Part shown: in pieces, positions 1-11,870 of the stretch
How positions within the stretch are numbered: the stretch's first letter is position 1
Layout of the letters: each line of letters begins with the position of its first letter
From: Lentinus brumalis
Lineage: Eukaryota > Basidiomycota > Agaricomycetes > Polyporales > Polyporaceae
Length of the DNA: 64,000 bases
Assembly (NCBI GenBank): GCA_001792895.1
Contig: MARA01000073.1
Coordinates: 25,132 to 89,131, forward strand
Direction of reading: 5' to 3'
Position numbers and translations under genes: made by a program
Notes under the pieces: model-generated
What the model saw: only the letters and a program-made list of their open reading frames with translations
What the model was told of the DNA's origin: nothing
The model's database searches: none

Positions 1-472
1 CACTGCCAGATCGCGAAGACCTACAACAAGACACGTCCAAAGACGCGTCTCGTCGCTGTCTGCCTCTGCCCCGCCCTCCTGCGCTGTTCGACATGAGGAA
101 GCGCGGGGAGACGCGTCCTTGGACGTGTCTCCTCGCTCTATCCTCACAAGTAGCGTGAAGATGAGCCCGGTCCTCTGCATGCTCACAGCGTGAAGGCCTG
201 CGACAAAACACGTTCATAAGCGCGTCCTGTCGACCTCTGTCTTTGCCCCGCCCTCCTGTGCTGAAAGAGCATTCATAACCACCTGGAAACGAGTCCAGGT
301 ACGGCGTCGGGTCTTCAACCTGTACAAGAAACTGTGAGTAATGCTGCTTGAAAAGCAGTCAGACTACTAACATATGCTCACAACTCACAATTAAGCAGTC
401 GCGGTACCATTCGTTCACTGGCGTTGATTGCTTATCCTTGCCCTACACCAGCGCTATTGAGCCGGAGCTCGA
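1..472. other. No gene seen; diverged direct repeats
   Basis: I see no supportable coding sequence here. Two diverged copies of a block ending in a shared 'ccccgccctcctg' motif lie at about 20-90 and 200-262, both preceded by an 'acacgtcc/ttc' and 'cgcgtc' motif. This looks like an old local duplication. Confidence 0.4.
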
Positions 473-600
473 GAGCCCGGCTCGAGCTCACCGTGGTCGT
501 GAGCCGAGCCGTCAGGCTCCCCAGGCCGCCTTGAAAGCTCGGCTCGGCTCGGCCTCAAGACGGCCGGCTTGGGGAGCCTGACGGCTCGAGGCCGGGCTCG
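473..600. repeat. Foldback (inverted-repeat) element at the 3' break of the NLR
   Basis: Nested inverted repeats: an outer imperfect pair at 473-486 and 585-599, and an inner perfect 18-bp pair at 505-522 and 570-587 (gagccgtcaggctcccca and its complement). The block starts where the minus-strand NLR frame stops making sense, so it probably interrupts that gene. No clear target duplication was found. Confidence 0.5.
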
Positions 601-2360
601 TCACATCACTAATTCGATGTCGCGGTCTACGGAGTGACGAAAAGTCTGGATGTCGACGACGGAGATCTGTGGTTTGATGCCGGGGAGGAGAAGACGTCGT
701 GAATGTAGTGAGGTTCTGGCCGAGAGGTGAGGAAGACGCGCAACGGAGATCCTGGCCGCAGGGCAGCCTCGGAGAGTAGCAGCCTGAGTAGCTCAGGAAC
801 AAGATCCGCGCCATCTTCTGTACATTCGTCGAGGGCGTCGACGACAACGAAGATTGGGGCATGGTCAATGGCGAGGTTGCTGAGCGGCGCCGTGCGCACG
901 AAGTCCTCAAACTCGTGCTTCAGTTGCTGGGTAGCTGCTATCTTGAGGTGTTCACGAGCGGCCTCAACGACTGGGGCGCGCAAAGCTGGCTGAGAGCGAG
1001 CGAGCTGTGAGGACATGGTGGAGAAGAACTTTCTGGGAGAGTTCAGGTCTTGCACGCCGCGAGTGAAGAAGAACGATGCTCCGAGGCGGGGGCGTTGCTT
1101 GAGACGATTCGAGAACTCGGATGCAATTGTCGACTTCCCTGTACCCGCCTCACCGACGAGAACACAGACCGGTTGAGCACCTTGCTCTGTCGTACCAAAT
1201 TGCGCATCCTCCCACTCCTCCAGGCGCTTGAAGACCTGCTCACGAGTCCCTTCCTGGAACCGGGCCTTCGAGGTGTTTGCACCAGCGAGGAAATGAGCAT
1301 CCTCAGCTCGTGGGATGCTGTTCAGTACGTGTTCTTCCTCTACCGGGAGAGCTTAGCTGAGAGAGACAGAAGCAGACTGATGTCGTACCGCTCAGTATCT
1401 GGGCCGCCAATATCTTCTGTTGTGCAGCGATGACCATTTGGGGACCATCTCAGCACCATAGTCTGCCAGCTTTTGAAGAGCGAGACGAACCTTGATTTCA
1501 CTCGATGTCATGGTGACAATGATCTCCACTGTCACGCCTCCTTCAGTCTGACCGAGTACGTGGCATGTCATCACCAGTAGAAGATAAGTAGCCTAATACT
1601 GGCCAACGCACCTGGAACCGCTTATGAGCTTCGGCAATCCTTTTCTCCATCTCAGTCAGCGCCTCCGTGTCGCGGCGGCTCTGGATGACCCGCCTAAAGA
1701 ACGATCGTTGACTGAGCTTGTCCGCCTCGTTGCATATAGCGGCGAGCTCGCTACATGATAAGCAGTCGCGTCATCTCTCGAAATGTTCCTGACTGTTATG
1801 TTCTCGACGCACCTCCGAAGCCGTTCCACTCTCTTGATCAATTTGTCGGAGCTCGTGAGACCCTCCCTGATCCTCATCCTCTCTGGAGACCCAGCAGGGT
1901 ACTCGACGAACTCCTCTTCTATCTGCCGTGCCAGTTCTTTGAGGGTATTGATGAGCTCATTCGCCGTCGTTGCCAAAGATTCCGACGCTCTGGAATTGGA
2001 CTCTGTAGCCTTCGAAAGGGGAGGCACTCGTCAGAGGACAGAGTTTACTGTTCACAGGCCCATAGGACATACCTGCACCTTCTTGAGGGTTGCGACCAGC
2101 AGGTCCAGTGCAATGCTGAGTCCCGGTATTGGCGCAGCTGCGGTGATAACGTCCTTGCTGACTTCCAAGCCTTTCACTGCGGCGTCGAGGACGGTATTGG
2201 CCACTTTCCTCGTCTTCGACGGAAGATGCGGACTGTTTGAACGGGTCGTCATAGCGGCGGTCGTCGGTAGGGATGAGATGGAGTCGAACGGAAACGCAGT
2301 GGCAGTGCGCTTGGTGTCCAAGCTCGAGGTGGCCACACGCGAACCGCGAGGCTCCAGCAT
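601..2360 (-). pseudogene. NACHT-type NLR protein, truncated and frameshifted
   Basis: Minus-strand STAND NTPase of the fungal NLR type (intracellular sensors, function here inferred). Exons read from ATG at 2360 (or 2252) to 2073, 2000-1813, 1750-1612 and 1547 onward, with GTATGT, GTGCGT and GTGCGT donors that keep frame. The N-terminal helical region includes RSFFRRVIQSRRDTEAL. Walker A is VGEAGTGKST near 1130-1165; Walker B is FVVVDALDEC near 850; the sensor-1-like FLTSRPEPH is near 720. Another intron near 1425-1500 is possible (74 nt, GTTCGT donor, frame kept), but the alternative, a one-base frameshift within LADYGAEMVPK, looks equally natural. After SRPEPH the frame is lost near 670 and resumes one base off as SVVDIQTFRHSVDRDIEL, then ends at a foldback element. 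No C-terminal repeat domain remains. Likely a decayed copy. Confidence 0.75.
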
Positions 2361-3252
2361 GCGGTGCGCAAACTTGAAATTGGCATGAGAGTCGAAGACG
2401 GCCGCACAGTGGCAGATTGATGACACGTGGTGGGATAGCGCGCACGCCGATCCGGAGCAGACATGCACCACTGGGCAGGTGTGACCAAGTCGCGTTCGTC
2501 AAGTCCTTTGCAAGTATAAAGCTGCTGGATACGTACGGCGCACTAGATCGCGCCAGGAGCCCCTCCTACCACGCTTCGTTCGCCGAGTACCACGTTCACG
2601 GATGTGTCAGCGCACCCTCTCGTCAGAGTCGTCTTCCGCAACCGGCTGCTCGATGTGCTCCTCAATGACCGTCACCGTCAAATATGCGCTGGTCCCGCCG
2701 ACCAAATCAGTGAGCTTCGATCATTCTCTGAACATGTGTACGCTCACCGCCAAGACGTCAGATAGACAAATCTTTCATGGGCGAACCATGAGAGCATGCA
2801 GCGCTGGTATAGCAAGGCAGAGGCAGAGGACGCGCAAGGTCGAGACCGCGGACCGGGACTCTGTATTGCGGAGCCGCTCGTCTGACACGCTGCCCTTCTG
2901 ACGCGCCTATAAGAATCAATGCAGGGGGCACATCCTCGTCCTGTCTGAGAGTTTCTGAAACGAACACGCACCGAAGGCTAGGACTCGACACGTCGCTCAC
3001 GCTGCACCTGCTCCTTCTCAGCGTATACGAATTCCCCTAGTTCGCGTGTACAGATCGTTCAGTACCCGAGCAACAGGCGGCTTGTAGATAGCAGCGGAGC
3101 GGGGTATCCGGAATCGCGTGGGCCGAGTCACAATGAAATTCGTACAACATGGACGCATCTTCGGAACTGTGAGGACCCTCTTCCTGTCCGGATGAGCCCA
3201 CGGACCATCTAGATGACATTACATGTGAGCATGAGTTGACAGGAACGTCGGT
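2361..3252. other. Intergenic, no supported gene
   Basis: Only short overlapping frames on both strands, without recognisable motifs or coherent splice signals. Confidence 0.4.
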
Positions 3253-4964
3253 CTAGTGAGTGTAGTATGGTATGGAGATCGTCACTTCTCCAACAACGGC
3301 CTGTATCCTCTCCACATAAGAGGTCGGCATCGGATGAGGAAGCTCGCCAGTTCCGCGCTTCACCTTCGGCCGATACCGCAGCGACCCAAGGGTTAGCCCC
3401 CGAGATGCCCGCATCTCCAGCGCGGACACGGCTTCCTCATACTCGGCCACCCAATCTTCCGCTCCCGCCAGGACGACGGACAATTCCAGGTTCCGCAGTG
3501 CCGGCGCGACGTCCTCCTGCGCTAGCGCAGCGAAGAGGTCCCTGCTCGAGGCGCTGTCGAGCGAGAGGTGTTCGATCTTGGAGAAGTGCCGGAGTAACCA
3601 TACCCATGCCTCGCTCTGCCCAGACGCCACCGGTTTGCCGAGGGTTACGCCCAGGTCGACGAGAACGGTGGGAAGGAACGTCGGGGCGAAGCCGCGGAAG
3701 AGTCGCTGGAGGTCGAGCTCGCTGTTGCAGGGCACGGCCGCGTTCGAATGCACTTTCAGCACTGTTCGAGACGCTCCATCTGCGTCTTTCGCGAGGCCCT
3801 GGACGACATGCACAAAGTCGTATGCGGGGCGGCAGACCGTGATCCTGACCTGGTCGATGGCGGAGATCATGGAGTCTGGGCGATTCGCGGCCGGGAGAAA
3901 TCCCAGAAGGTCGTCGTACGGCGACTTCGTGCAGATCACAAGTTCCTTTACTCTGTGCGCAATTGTCATGAAGGATTCCAAGAACGGACGAACGCGGTCC
4001 AGGCGGTCGGCAATTCTGACCAACACGAGACGGTCCAGTCGCGGGGATGGAGGATGGTGCGGGAGACCTGGTGCATTGGCGTCTGGGTCACGACGCGGAG
4101 AGGGCAGGCAAGTGTTCAAGCTCAAGTACTCCAGATCGGGACATCTTCCCAATGTCCCGAAAAGCTTGGAGACAGAGAGGGCGCATTTGCAGTGCATCTT
4201 ACGCACACCATAATCAGTCTGGGTTTCTTTGCCTTTGCACGAGATGTCCAGCATGCGAAGGGACGGCCCCACCCATGCGAGCGGGAAACCAGCGCAGCTC
4301 GTCCCGAGTGAGATGAGTTTGGGGAAGCGAGCCGGGGACTCTAAGGCGATGTTTGCGGGGCGAGCGGTGAGGGCACAATGGAGCTCGATACGGAGCGTTT
4401 GCACGGAAGGGAAGCTGAGCTCGAAGAACGGGCGCATGTCGCGATCTCGGACGGCTCTGCAATCCAGATACAAGCTCCGGATTCTGGACAGATATGGTTC
4501 GGCCGCAGGGGTGCGGGGTGCGGGAAGGGAATCACCGTGCACGGCGAGCGCGATGGGCGTGGGGGTGCTCGGGCGAGCGCGTCGAGGACAACGGACGGGT
4601 GGTTCATGAATCTGATGTACGGCTTCCGGTCGGGTAGATATAGGAATTCCTTCCAGAATATGGGCGTGCCGTGAATGAGCTCGCGCCAGGTATGGCAAAC
4701 ATGCGTAAGCCGGATGGCAGCTTGAGGACTGGTCCAGGGACCAGCCAGCCGGAAGACGATTGTGAGAATCTCTCGTGGGAGCTTCGCGTTGACAAGGGCG
4801 ACACTATTGCGTATTCTCTTCAGCTGTAGCATGTGGTCGCGTATGGCGTTGATTTTGGACTCGTCCTCTTGTAGCATCTTCGAGGCGAGTTCGTGAACTT
4901 CTGCTGGTGTGAGGCCGGAGAAGCTTGCCCGCCCTTCGATGGCTACGCTATGTTCCCCGTCCAT
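3253..4964 (-). CDS. F-box protein with C-terminal leucine-rich region (one-base frameshift)
   Basis: Starts at ATG 4964. A short helical N-terminal segment (about residues 20-55, ASKMLQEDES...) leads into a classic basidiomycete F-box: LPREILTIVFRLAG, then LTHVCHTWRELIHGTPIFWKEF. F-box proteins of this kind are substrate adaptors of SCF ubiquitin ligases; the substrate is unknown. The C-terminal 400 residues have spaced leucine motifs (LISLGTSC, LEYLSLNTC, IEHLSLDSA, LRNLELSV) like the LRR-type F-box proteins expanded in Agaricomycetes. The reading frame changes at a run of five C on the minus strand (4561-4565): with one more C the frames join as ALARAPPTPIALAVHGDS. So this is either a recent pseudogene or a homopolymer error. 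Stop at 3253. Confidence 0.75.
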
Positions 4965-5889
4965 TTGATAACAATTCCACTGAGTCTGTGACGGTTAGAG
5001 ACGGAAGCATCGATTACAAGCCAGTCTCACTCACCCGACGTTGACTCGGTTCGGATTCGTATCCGCGATGCACACCTCGACCTTGAGTCCGTGAGCAGGT
5101 TTGATATGTGGCGTGAAGACCGTGCGTTGCCGTGGCGTATTAATTGGAGGATAGATGTGGTGGTAGCATATTCTAGACGGGGTGGTTGCGAACGCAGGGT
5201 GGTGGTTGGGGAGGAGAGGATCTTGGAGGCGCGCGCGAGCTGTGATCCTTCCTGAGGCGCGCGCAAAATTCGCGAAGTTCCTACTACTTCCGTCGATGTT
5301 CGGCTCAGGCTCTCGCTAAACAGACTCGGCCGTATCCTCGTCTGACGGTTCCCCTGGTCGTTGGTCGAAGTTATCGAGAGACCGCGCTCGCATTGACCAT
5401 CGTATCGTCTCTACAGACTCCCGGACCGTGAGGGACCACGCAACGATGAACCAAGTCATGACGAGGAACACACGGGGGCGGGTCTCACCCACTGCCGACA
5501 TGCGGTAGGACACGAAGTACGATGTATGAGAAGACCTCCCCTGGCAGAACCGGGTGTCTTACAGATGATGATTTAGCACGCAGCACGAAGAGTGAAGAAG
5601 ACGCGAAGAAGACGCACCCCCGACCCTCAGACCTTCGACTTCGTACACATTCAGCTGCTCGTTCACCACCTCCCCCTCGTTGGACGCGTTCATCACACAC
5701 AATCCGAGCTGCCGAGTCCCCATTGTATCGCATCCGCCACGACGCCATTAGCAGAAGCTGACGACCTCGAGATCCATGCGCAGAGACACGTACCGAATGC
5801 TTCGCAGTCGACATGTCCGCCATCGCCCACTCCTCCAGTGCCTGCCAGTGCTCGGCTTCTTCGCCATACACGACCTCCGACTATTCAGC
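4965..5889. other. No supported gene
   Basis: Overlapping short frames on both strands. None has a recognisable domain or a coherent intron set. Confidence 0.35.
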
Positions 5890-7610
5890 TCATCTTACAC
5901 TCGCGCACCGAGCGGACATGAGTGAGCGACGGAGGGGTGTGGGTGCCGGGAAGGGCCATGTCTTCAGAGCAGTGTGACGTGTCGAGCTGAGGAGCGATGA
6001 GGAGGCCTGAATCGGATAGAGGAGGGAGAGAAGGTACAGACCTGTCGAGAAACCCGGGGTGCAGGTCCAGGAGGGTATCGAGGTCCGTTGCGGAGGGGAT
6101 GTGCGCCCTGCCCGTCGATGCGGGGTGTCACGGCAGGGATCGCGGCGTTTCGGACGGGCCAAAAGGCGTGCAAACAGGCGAAAAGTCGCCGCGCGAGGTA
6201 ACCTTTCAACCGCCTTTTCTCCCTTTCCGAGCAAAACGGGACAAAAGGTAATCTCGGACGGCGTATTTACCTCGACTTTTCGCCCGTCTGAAACGCTGAG
6301 ATCCCTGCCGTGTGTGCGATGAACCGGTCTGCTGCGTACGCTGGGCTCGTTTGCAGGCTGGGCGAGCTGCGTGCGGTATCCGAGGAATCTGCCGATTCCG
6401 TCCATATTCAATTCATCAAAACGCAAACGCGAAGGCGGTAGAAAAGCGAAGAAGAGACGACGTACAGAGCGACGAGCCCGAATCAGAGCACGGGCCGGGG
6501 GGGGGAGCTCCGAAATCCTCGTGGTGACAATGTTCGGACCATTCCACCACCAGACGAGCACAGGGATCCATCCGTGCCAAGAGCCAAAAGAGAGGGACGT
6601 ACACTCCGCCTCGTCTCCGCGTGCAGTGCCGCCGAACCTATGTGCCCCGTGCGCAGCCTTGTAGTACGCCACCGCCGGGGATCCTGTGCCCCAGAAAGAG
6701 AGGACGGGCACCCTAGTCGCTCTCCCCAACCCCCAGGCAAAGTGACGACCGGCTCGCTGATCTCGACGCCCGCGAGGGCGTCCACGCCTCTCTCCCAGAC
6801 CGCGCAAGGATAGCGGGGTGCCGAGGGCCCCGCGGAGAGGACGAAGAGGTGTGCGACGAGCGGTTCCAGGTCTTGCGCGGTCTATGTACGTCGACCGCAA
6901 ACAGGCGACGACCTGGCGTGTCGTGTCCCCGCATTCGATGACCTGCTGCCGACGCCAGAGCGTACACGGTACCGAACCCAAGAAGCTCTCGCCTCGCTGC
7001 GACCGCGGCCAGGATGTCCTGCATCTTACAGGTGAGCACGATACGTGTACCTCTCGGGGGGCGCATACTAACTGCTTCACGTTTCGCTGCTCGAGACTCT
7101 GGAGAACGGTGTCTCCGTGCTCTGTTCGCATGACCACTCCGCCGGGATCTGGCGGTGGCATGACTCGCACCTCGCTCGACGTCCTCAGCGCTGTCTGTTC
7201 CTAGTCGCTCTTCTCCCAGAGCACGACTCCGGGCGTGTCTCCCCGTTTTCCCCCGCTTGCAGCTGGCGGTCGGGTCTCGGCATCCGAGCACGCTGCTCAT
7301 GGGACATGGCTATACGTCGGCCGTCTTGGATACCCGCAGTCTGCAGATGCAATCTGTACATCGAAGACGTCAGTCAGCATTGGACCGGGAGACGAGAATC
7401 CGAACTGGCTGCCGAGCTCAGGCTGTCCTCACACCCAGTTCATGACTCGGACATACCGGCAGGTCCGTCGCTCCTGCTGACGTTCCCGGGGCCAATCTCT
7501 GGATGGTCTTCTGCGCCATTCGCGCGCATACAGCTATCATGGTCGACTGCGCGAAGAGGAAGAAGGGCAACCACCAGCTACTGGCTAGCCTGCGTATTTG
7601 CTACGTAAAT
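5890..7610 (-). other. Possible degraded coding region, unidentified
   Basis: The minus strand carries coding-like stretches in three different frames, for example WRRQQVIECGDTTRQVV near 6900-6950 and SFWGTGSPAVAYYKAAHG near 6670. No exon structure joins them and I recognise no domain. A MITE (6129-6312) lies inside. Could be an intron-rich gene that I cannot resolve, or relic sequence. Confidence 0.2.
6129..6312. mobile_element. 184-bp MITE with long imperfect terminal inverted repeats
   Basis: Ends are inverted repeats starting CACGGCAGGGATC, about 32 bp with a few mismatches. A second inner inverted block around gcgaaaagtcg lies near 6177-6190 and 6268-6282. The element is flanked by TGT on both sides (6126-6128 and 6313-6315), a 3-bp duplication as seen for PIF/Harbinger-type elements. 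It has no coding capacity. Confidence 0.55.
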
Positions 7611-7616
7611 GACGTC

Positions 7617-7940
7617 TCAAACGGGCGGAGGGCGTGCTGGGCCGTAGCTGGGAGGTGACGTTCTGTGTTCAGCCGTGGGCGCGGCCGGGGGATACGCATG
7701 TGCGGGCGGGGAGGGTTCCTGCAGTGCGGAGGAGATAGAGATGGAGTTCATGGTCATGAGGGTATGGCGGGAATGGATGAGCTCACCTCTGGCACACGCG
7801 ACAAGTGCTCGGACGTCGTTGTTGCGAAGCTCTCTCGAAGAGTCGGTCGACCACGACCACGAGCCTTGGAGCATGCGGACGAGGACTTCTGGAGCGTCAA
7901 GGGCGAGTTCTACGCGTATGTTGCGGTTCTTGCACTTCAT
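7617..7940 (-). CDS. Hypothetical small exon or protein
   Basis: ATG at 7940 opens a frame MKCKNRNIRVELALDAPEVL... with coding-like composition for about 55 codons. It then reaches a GTGAGC donor-like site at about 7785, after which it becomes proline-rich. Probably the first exon of a minus-strand gene whose other exons I cannot place. No domain recognised. Confidence 0.25.
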   Translation of the reverse strand: MKCKNRNIRVELALDAPEVLVRMLQGSWSWSTDSSRELRNNDVRALVACARGELIHSRHTLMTMNSISISSALQEPSPPAHAYPPAAPTAEHRTSPPSYGPARPPPV

Positions 7941-8030
7941 GACGGCCGTGCGGTCTTAGGCTGTGGGCCTGGAGACACGCTGCGTCTGCGATAGAGAGAG
8001 ATCGCGAAGACGTAGATACTCACCTATTGC

Positions 8031-9127
8031 ACAGTAAGTATTCCATGAGTTCTCCGGCTTCCAATCCCGACAGCCCACAGGGCTCGTCTATCCCGCTCAT
8101 TTGCATCGCATCGCGTCCGGGTGAGTGTTCCTCTTGGTGCGGGTGGATCCCAGTTGAGAGCTCGTGAAGTCTGAGAGCGTACTTAGTTCGATCACGGAGA
8201 GAGGGTGGCGGACAGTTTGCCTTGGGTTAGGGTTCCAAGCACTGTTCTCTCCTGCGCGACGTCATCGATCTGGTTGCTGGACTTCTCTGAGCTGACTTCT
8301 GGGACCCCTCGACTTGGCAGCTGGGCAACCAGTCGTACTCTGGTGGCAGAGCTTGGAGAGCGCAGTCGTGCTCCAGCAAACGCTGTGAGCAAGAGCTGCG
8401 TGCCGCGTGTCGAGCGTGGTCCCGAGTCGCGGCCTGCGCGGACATCCGCTCGCTCTCTGCTCGACTTCTGGACGGCCGCTGTGACGCGTTTCACTTCGAA
8501 CTTGCTCAGCAGATCTGCAACGTCTGTACGTCCCACTGCCTGCGTGGCTACGTCTGCCCCCTGATGCAAGCCTGCGCTCGACTCTCCCTTGTGAGTACTT
8601 GCGCGTTCATGCCCGTCTCTGTCTGCCCTCGCCCTTCCCTCCTAGCCCTCCGTGCTTCTATATGCCACCTTCGCGTCTTCGGCGGCCCGGGTGCCGTGTG
8701 GCATGTACTATAGCTCGCGTTTCTGCCTGCGCACAGTCCTCGCTCCCTAGTCTTCTCCGGTCTCTAGCCGTCAGACCCCCGCCGCATTGGTGTAGACGCG
8801 TCCCGGAATCGTACAGCAGTCGATCCAGCTCCTAGACTGCTGCCCGGACGCCCCAAGTAAGCACGTCATTCCATCCCGTCAACCATGCGTAGCCAAACAC
8901 GCTTCAAGTAGCGGTAAGGAGGTATATTACAGATGGTACGTCTACACTCCGTTTACGCTGCTACACCACTCCCTGCTGCCGCTCCGCCAGCCTAGTGGCT
9001 CCTCTCCGTACCTGTCTCCCTCTCCCTCTTCTCAACACTCCTGTCTCCCCGCATCGCTCACCGCCTGATCACGACGCGCTCACCAGCAGCTCCGCATCCC
9101 ATCCCATCCCAACCTCACGTTCGCCGC
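8031..9127. other. Unresolved, possibly upstream exons of the plus-strand gene ending at 9190
   Basis: Many pyrimidine-rich stretches and GTAAG/CAG-like sites are present (for example near 8855-8935) but no exon set can be supported. A 119-codon frame at 8205-8564 (plus) and its antisense are equally open and equally anonymous. Confidence 0.25.
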
Positions 9128-9190
9128 GACTCCGTGTTCGGTATCAGTCAGGAGAGTTACGAAGCCGTCCGTGAGAGAGGGATGATCAAG
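9128..9190 (+). pseudogene. Exon of a host gene disrupted by two transposons
   Basis: The 21-codon exon DSVFGISQESYEAVRERG... ends at a GTGAGT donor at 9191. Removing the LTR element (9297-11689 plus one CACAG copy) leaves a 106-nt intron ending in cccccacag. The next exon then starts in phase at 11695 and stays open to the TA target of the DNA transposon at 11852. Joining across that transposon is again in frame (VMVIRFERRRRV) and runs to a stop near 17845. Product unknown. The frame continuity across two independent insertions is the evidence that this was a real gene; its function is not recognisable. Confidence 0.45.
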
Positions 9191-9296
9191 GTGAGTCTTC
9201 TCGAGTGGACTTCGGGTACCGGGCGTCGAGCGAGGAGGGCGAGCTGGCGAGGGAGAAGAGGGCCGGCTGCCCAGTGCGGTATGTGTACCCCCACAG

Positions 9297-9505
9297 TGTA
9301 ATGGCTAGGCTGTCGAGGGCGGGCTAGAGACGAGTCGAGGACATGACATTCGAGGGACTAGGCGAGCTACAAGACGAGTGAGGGCGAGAGACGAGTTAAC
9401 CAAGCCATCACTGGCGTTGGTTTGGCAAAGAGAGCGTATCGTAGAGACGGGCGGTAAGTATGGTAATCCGAATCAGGTAAGTCACGAGTAACGGTAGCCG
9501 TTACA
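9297..9505. repeat. Left LTR
   Basis: 209-bp LTR with TGTAATGGC...GCCGTTACA tips; near-identical to 11481-11689. Confidence 0.85.
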
Positions 9506-11480
9506 CTATCTCCTCCTTCAAGCTGCGGCTTGAGGAGTGGGCGACGAGAGACGTAGCTATATCGTAAGTAAGCTAGTGACTAAGGCAACGAATGACTAAA
9601 GTAAGAAGTATGAGGTGGGACAAAGGATGCGAGACAGAACAGGATGGCGAAGCAGAAGCAAAGACAAAGACAAAGACATAAGTGGTAGCGACGTAGTGCG
9701 TGGACGAGGTACCATAAATGAGGAGATGCGAAGTATCGTGGGGCGTAGTCGAGGATACAGGGGATCGAGACAAGAACGAGACGAGAGACGAGAGATTGCC
9801 GCTTGTACCAAATCGATGGCTACGTGGGCTTCCAGGGAGAGCGACTCCTCTGGACCAAGGTCGAGAGTCACCAGGGGTAGAAGGTTCCCTGCGTGACGGG
9901 GTGCAATGCGTCAGTTAAGACCGTAGCCTAGGCCTGACCAAAGCGGAGACAAGACAAGACGAGAGCGAAGCCTCGCAGCACGTGGACCGTAGCCGCTGCG
10001 TGCGTACGAGCTCCGAGAGGCCGAGAATACGAGGTACTGCGTGGTTATGACCGCAGCCAAGGCCCACGAGTCCAAGCGGGTGACGAGGAAGCACTGGGAG
10101 ACGAACAAGAGTAGGGTCGAAGGACATGGGATGTGATGCGGGGACGGTGGCTGAGAAGTGACGAGAGGGGGACAAATCCGACGAGGTCGGCATGCGGACG
10201 TGGAGAGGTGTGTTTTGTGATTGAGAGGGATAGCGGGGATGTCAAAACTCGAGGCGCACCGGGGTGACGTAGGTCCAAAAAGGGTCGAAAAGCGTCAAAG
10301 GAATGTGTAAGGATGGTGTTGCAAGCTTGAAGCCGGAGGCGCAAAATTTTTCGAAAATGCGCAGAAGTGTCGAGGATCGCCGCTCGTCCCGAGGCGGCGT
10401 CCGACGTGAGGTTGAACGCGCCGCCGCGTGTGCGCGCAGCGTCACTGAGGAGAGAGGAGGACGCCGCCGGCTTGTGCCGCGTCGTCCGAGAGTGTGTGCA
10501 CGTCGCGCGTGTCCGCTGCGACGGCCAGGAAGGGGGAACGAGCGCGCCGCGTGCTCCTGCAGCGCCGCTCGGGAGAACAGAGGACACGGAGGGAGACCTG
10601 CGTCGTCGCGAGGTCTTCCGCCTCCGCTCCATACCTGCGTCGACACGCCGACTGCGCTCCGGCAGTCCTGCGTGCCCTTGTCCTGCCTCCGCTACGTCGC
10701 CTGAGGTCTCCAGGGCGACGTCCGCGTCGCTTTGCTCCTTGTCCGCGCCCTCCGGGGGCTCCGTGTCCTCGCCCTCTATCCCCTCTTTTTCCGCCGAGGC
10801 TTCTCTCTCGGGACGAGAGAGAAACGAGGCGCATTTGAAAAAAAATCTGGGGTTCGAGGGGTGGGGGGCGGGCAGACGGTGAGTTTGACGCAAAAAATGG
10901 GGAGTGGAGTAGCGTTTTGCGGGAATCTTGAGTGGAAGCAGTGGGGATGGCGGCGAGGTGTCGGGATTCAAAAGGGTACGGGGAGGGGTCCGAAAACAAA
11001 ATCAAGAATTAAAAAAGGTGACGAACGATTGACCGTAAACCAAAAGACTCCAATGGCGCGTCTCCAATGGATTTGGAGCGCGTCGTGCGGTACGATCGCG
11101 GCCCTGACGCGGTGGATCCGAGTGGGTGCGAGTGCGAGCGAGGAGGGGGGTGGAAATGGACTTGAACAGATGAAGAAGGGGCCGGATTGGGATGTCTGCA
11201 CGCGGCCGTCGATGTTCGAGGATGCTGCGCGCGTCACGAAGGCTTGAGAAGCCTGCAGTAAGACGGGTTGAAGCGCGAGCTCGAGATAGGGGCTGAGGAT
11301 GATTGGCGTGCGGTGCGAGACGTCGTGACTGGAAGAAGCCGAAGTAATGAAGCTTGAAAAGGGCTCATAGGAGAAGCTAGAAAGAATGGAGAAGATCACT
11401 GCAGGCAATTGCGAGTGATAGAGCATGAACGAGGGCCAGAGACCGGGCTTGAGCTCGCTAGTTTGGGGGCCAAACCAAAC

Positions 11481-11689
11481 TGTAATGGCCAGGCTGTCGA
11501 GGGCGGGCTAGAGACGAGTCGAGGACATGACATTCGAGGGACTAGGCGAGCTACAAGACGAGTGAGGGCGAGAGACGAGTTAACCAAGCCATCACTGGCG
11601 TTGGTTTGGCAAAGAGAGCGTATCGTAGAGACGGGCGGTAAGTATGGTAATCCGAATCAGGTAAGTCACGAGTAACGGTAGCCGTTACA
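11481..11689. repeat. Right LTR
   Basis: 209-bp LTR matching 9297-9505 apart from one visible C/T difference about nine bases in. Confidence 0.85.
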
Positions 11690-11694
11690 CACAG

Positions 11695-11851
11695 CACGCG
11701 CGGCGCACGCTCCGTCCCCGTCTTGTGTGCCGTGCACTCGTCGAGCAAGTCCCCGAACACCGAGAGTCAGTGGTCGCCCGGGTGGCTCAGAAGGCCCTGC
11801 GACGCGTACAGCCGGGACGTCATGGTCAGCGAGTCTTCGACGTGATGGTAA
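11695..11851 (+). pseudogene. Interrupted exon of the host gene (5' part)
   Basis: Continuation of the gene at 9128-9190. The frame HARRTLRPRLVCRALVEQ...GQRVFDVMV is open from the acceptor-like CACAG to the TA where the DNA transposon inserted. The remainder lies at 17732 onward. Confidence 0.4.
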
Positions 11852-11870
11852 TACTGTACCATTTCGAATA

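Larger units (their letters stand above)
9297..11689. mobile_element. Non-autonomous LTR retrotransposon (TRIM/LARD-like) with 5-bp target duplication
   Basis: Two 209-bp direct repeats (9297-9505, 11481-11689) differ at about one position. Each begins TGTAATGGC and ends GCCGTTACA, the TG...CA inverted tips expected of LTRs. The element is flanked by CACAG at 9292-9296 and again at 11690-11694. The 1,975-bp interior has no recognisable gag, protease, RT or integrase; its frames are GC-biased and low complexity. A hairpin (9511-9535, ctccttcaagc/gcttgaggag) follows the left LTR. Near-identical LTRs mean recent insertion. It must have been mobilised by another element's proteins. Confidence 0.85.

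Noticed and set aside
10045..10971. 308-codon minus-strand ORF inside the LTR element
   Set aside because: Ser/Arg/Pro-rich, equally open in other frames, no Gag or other motif.
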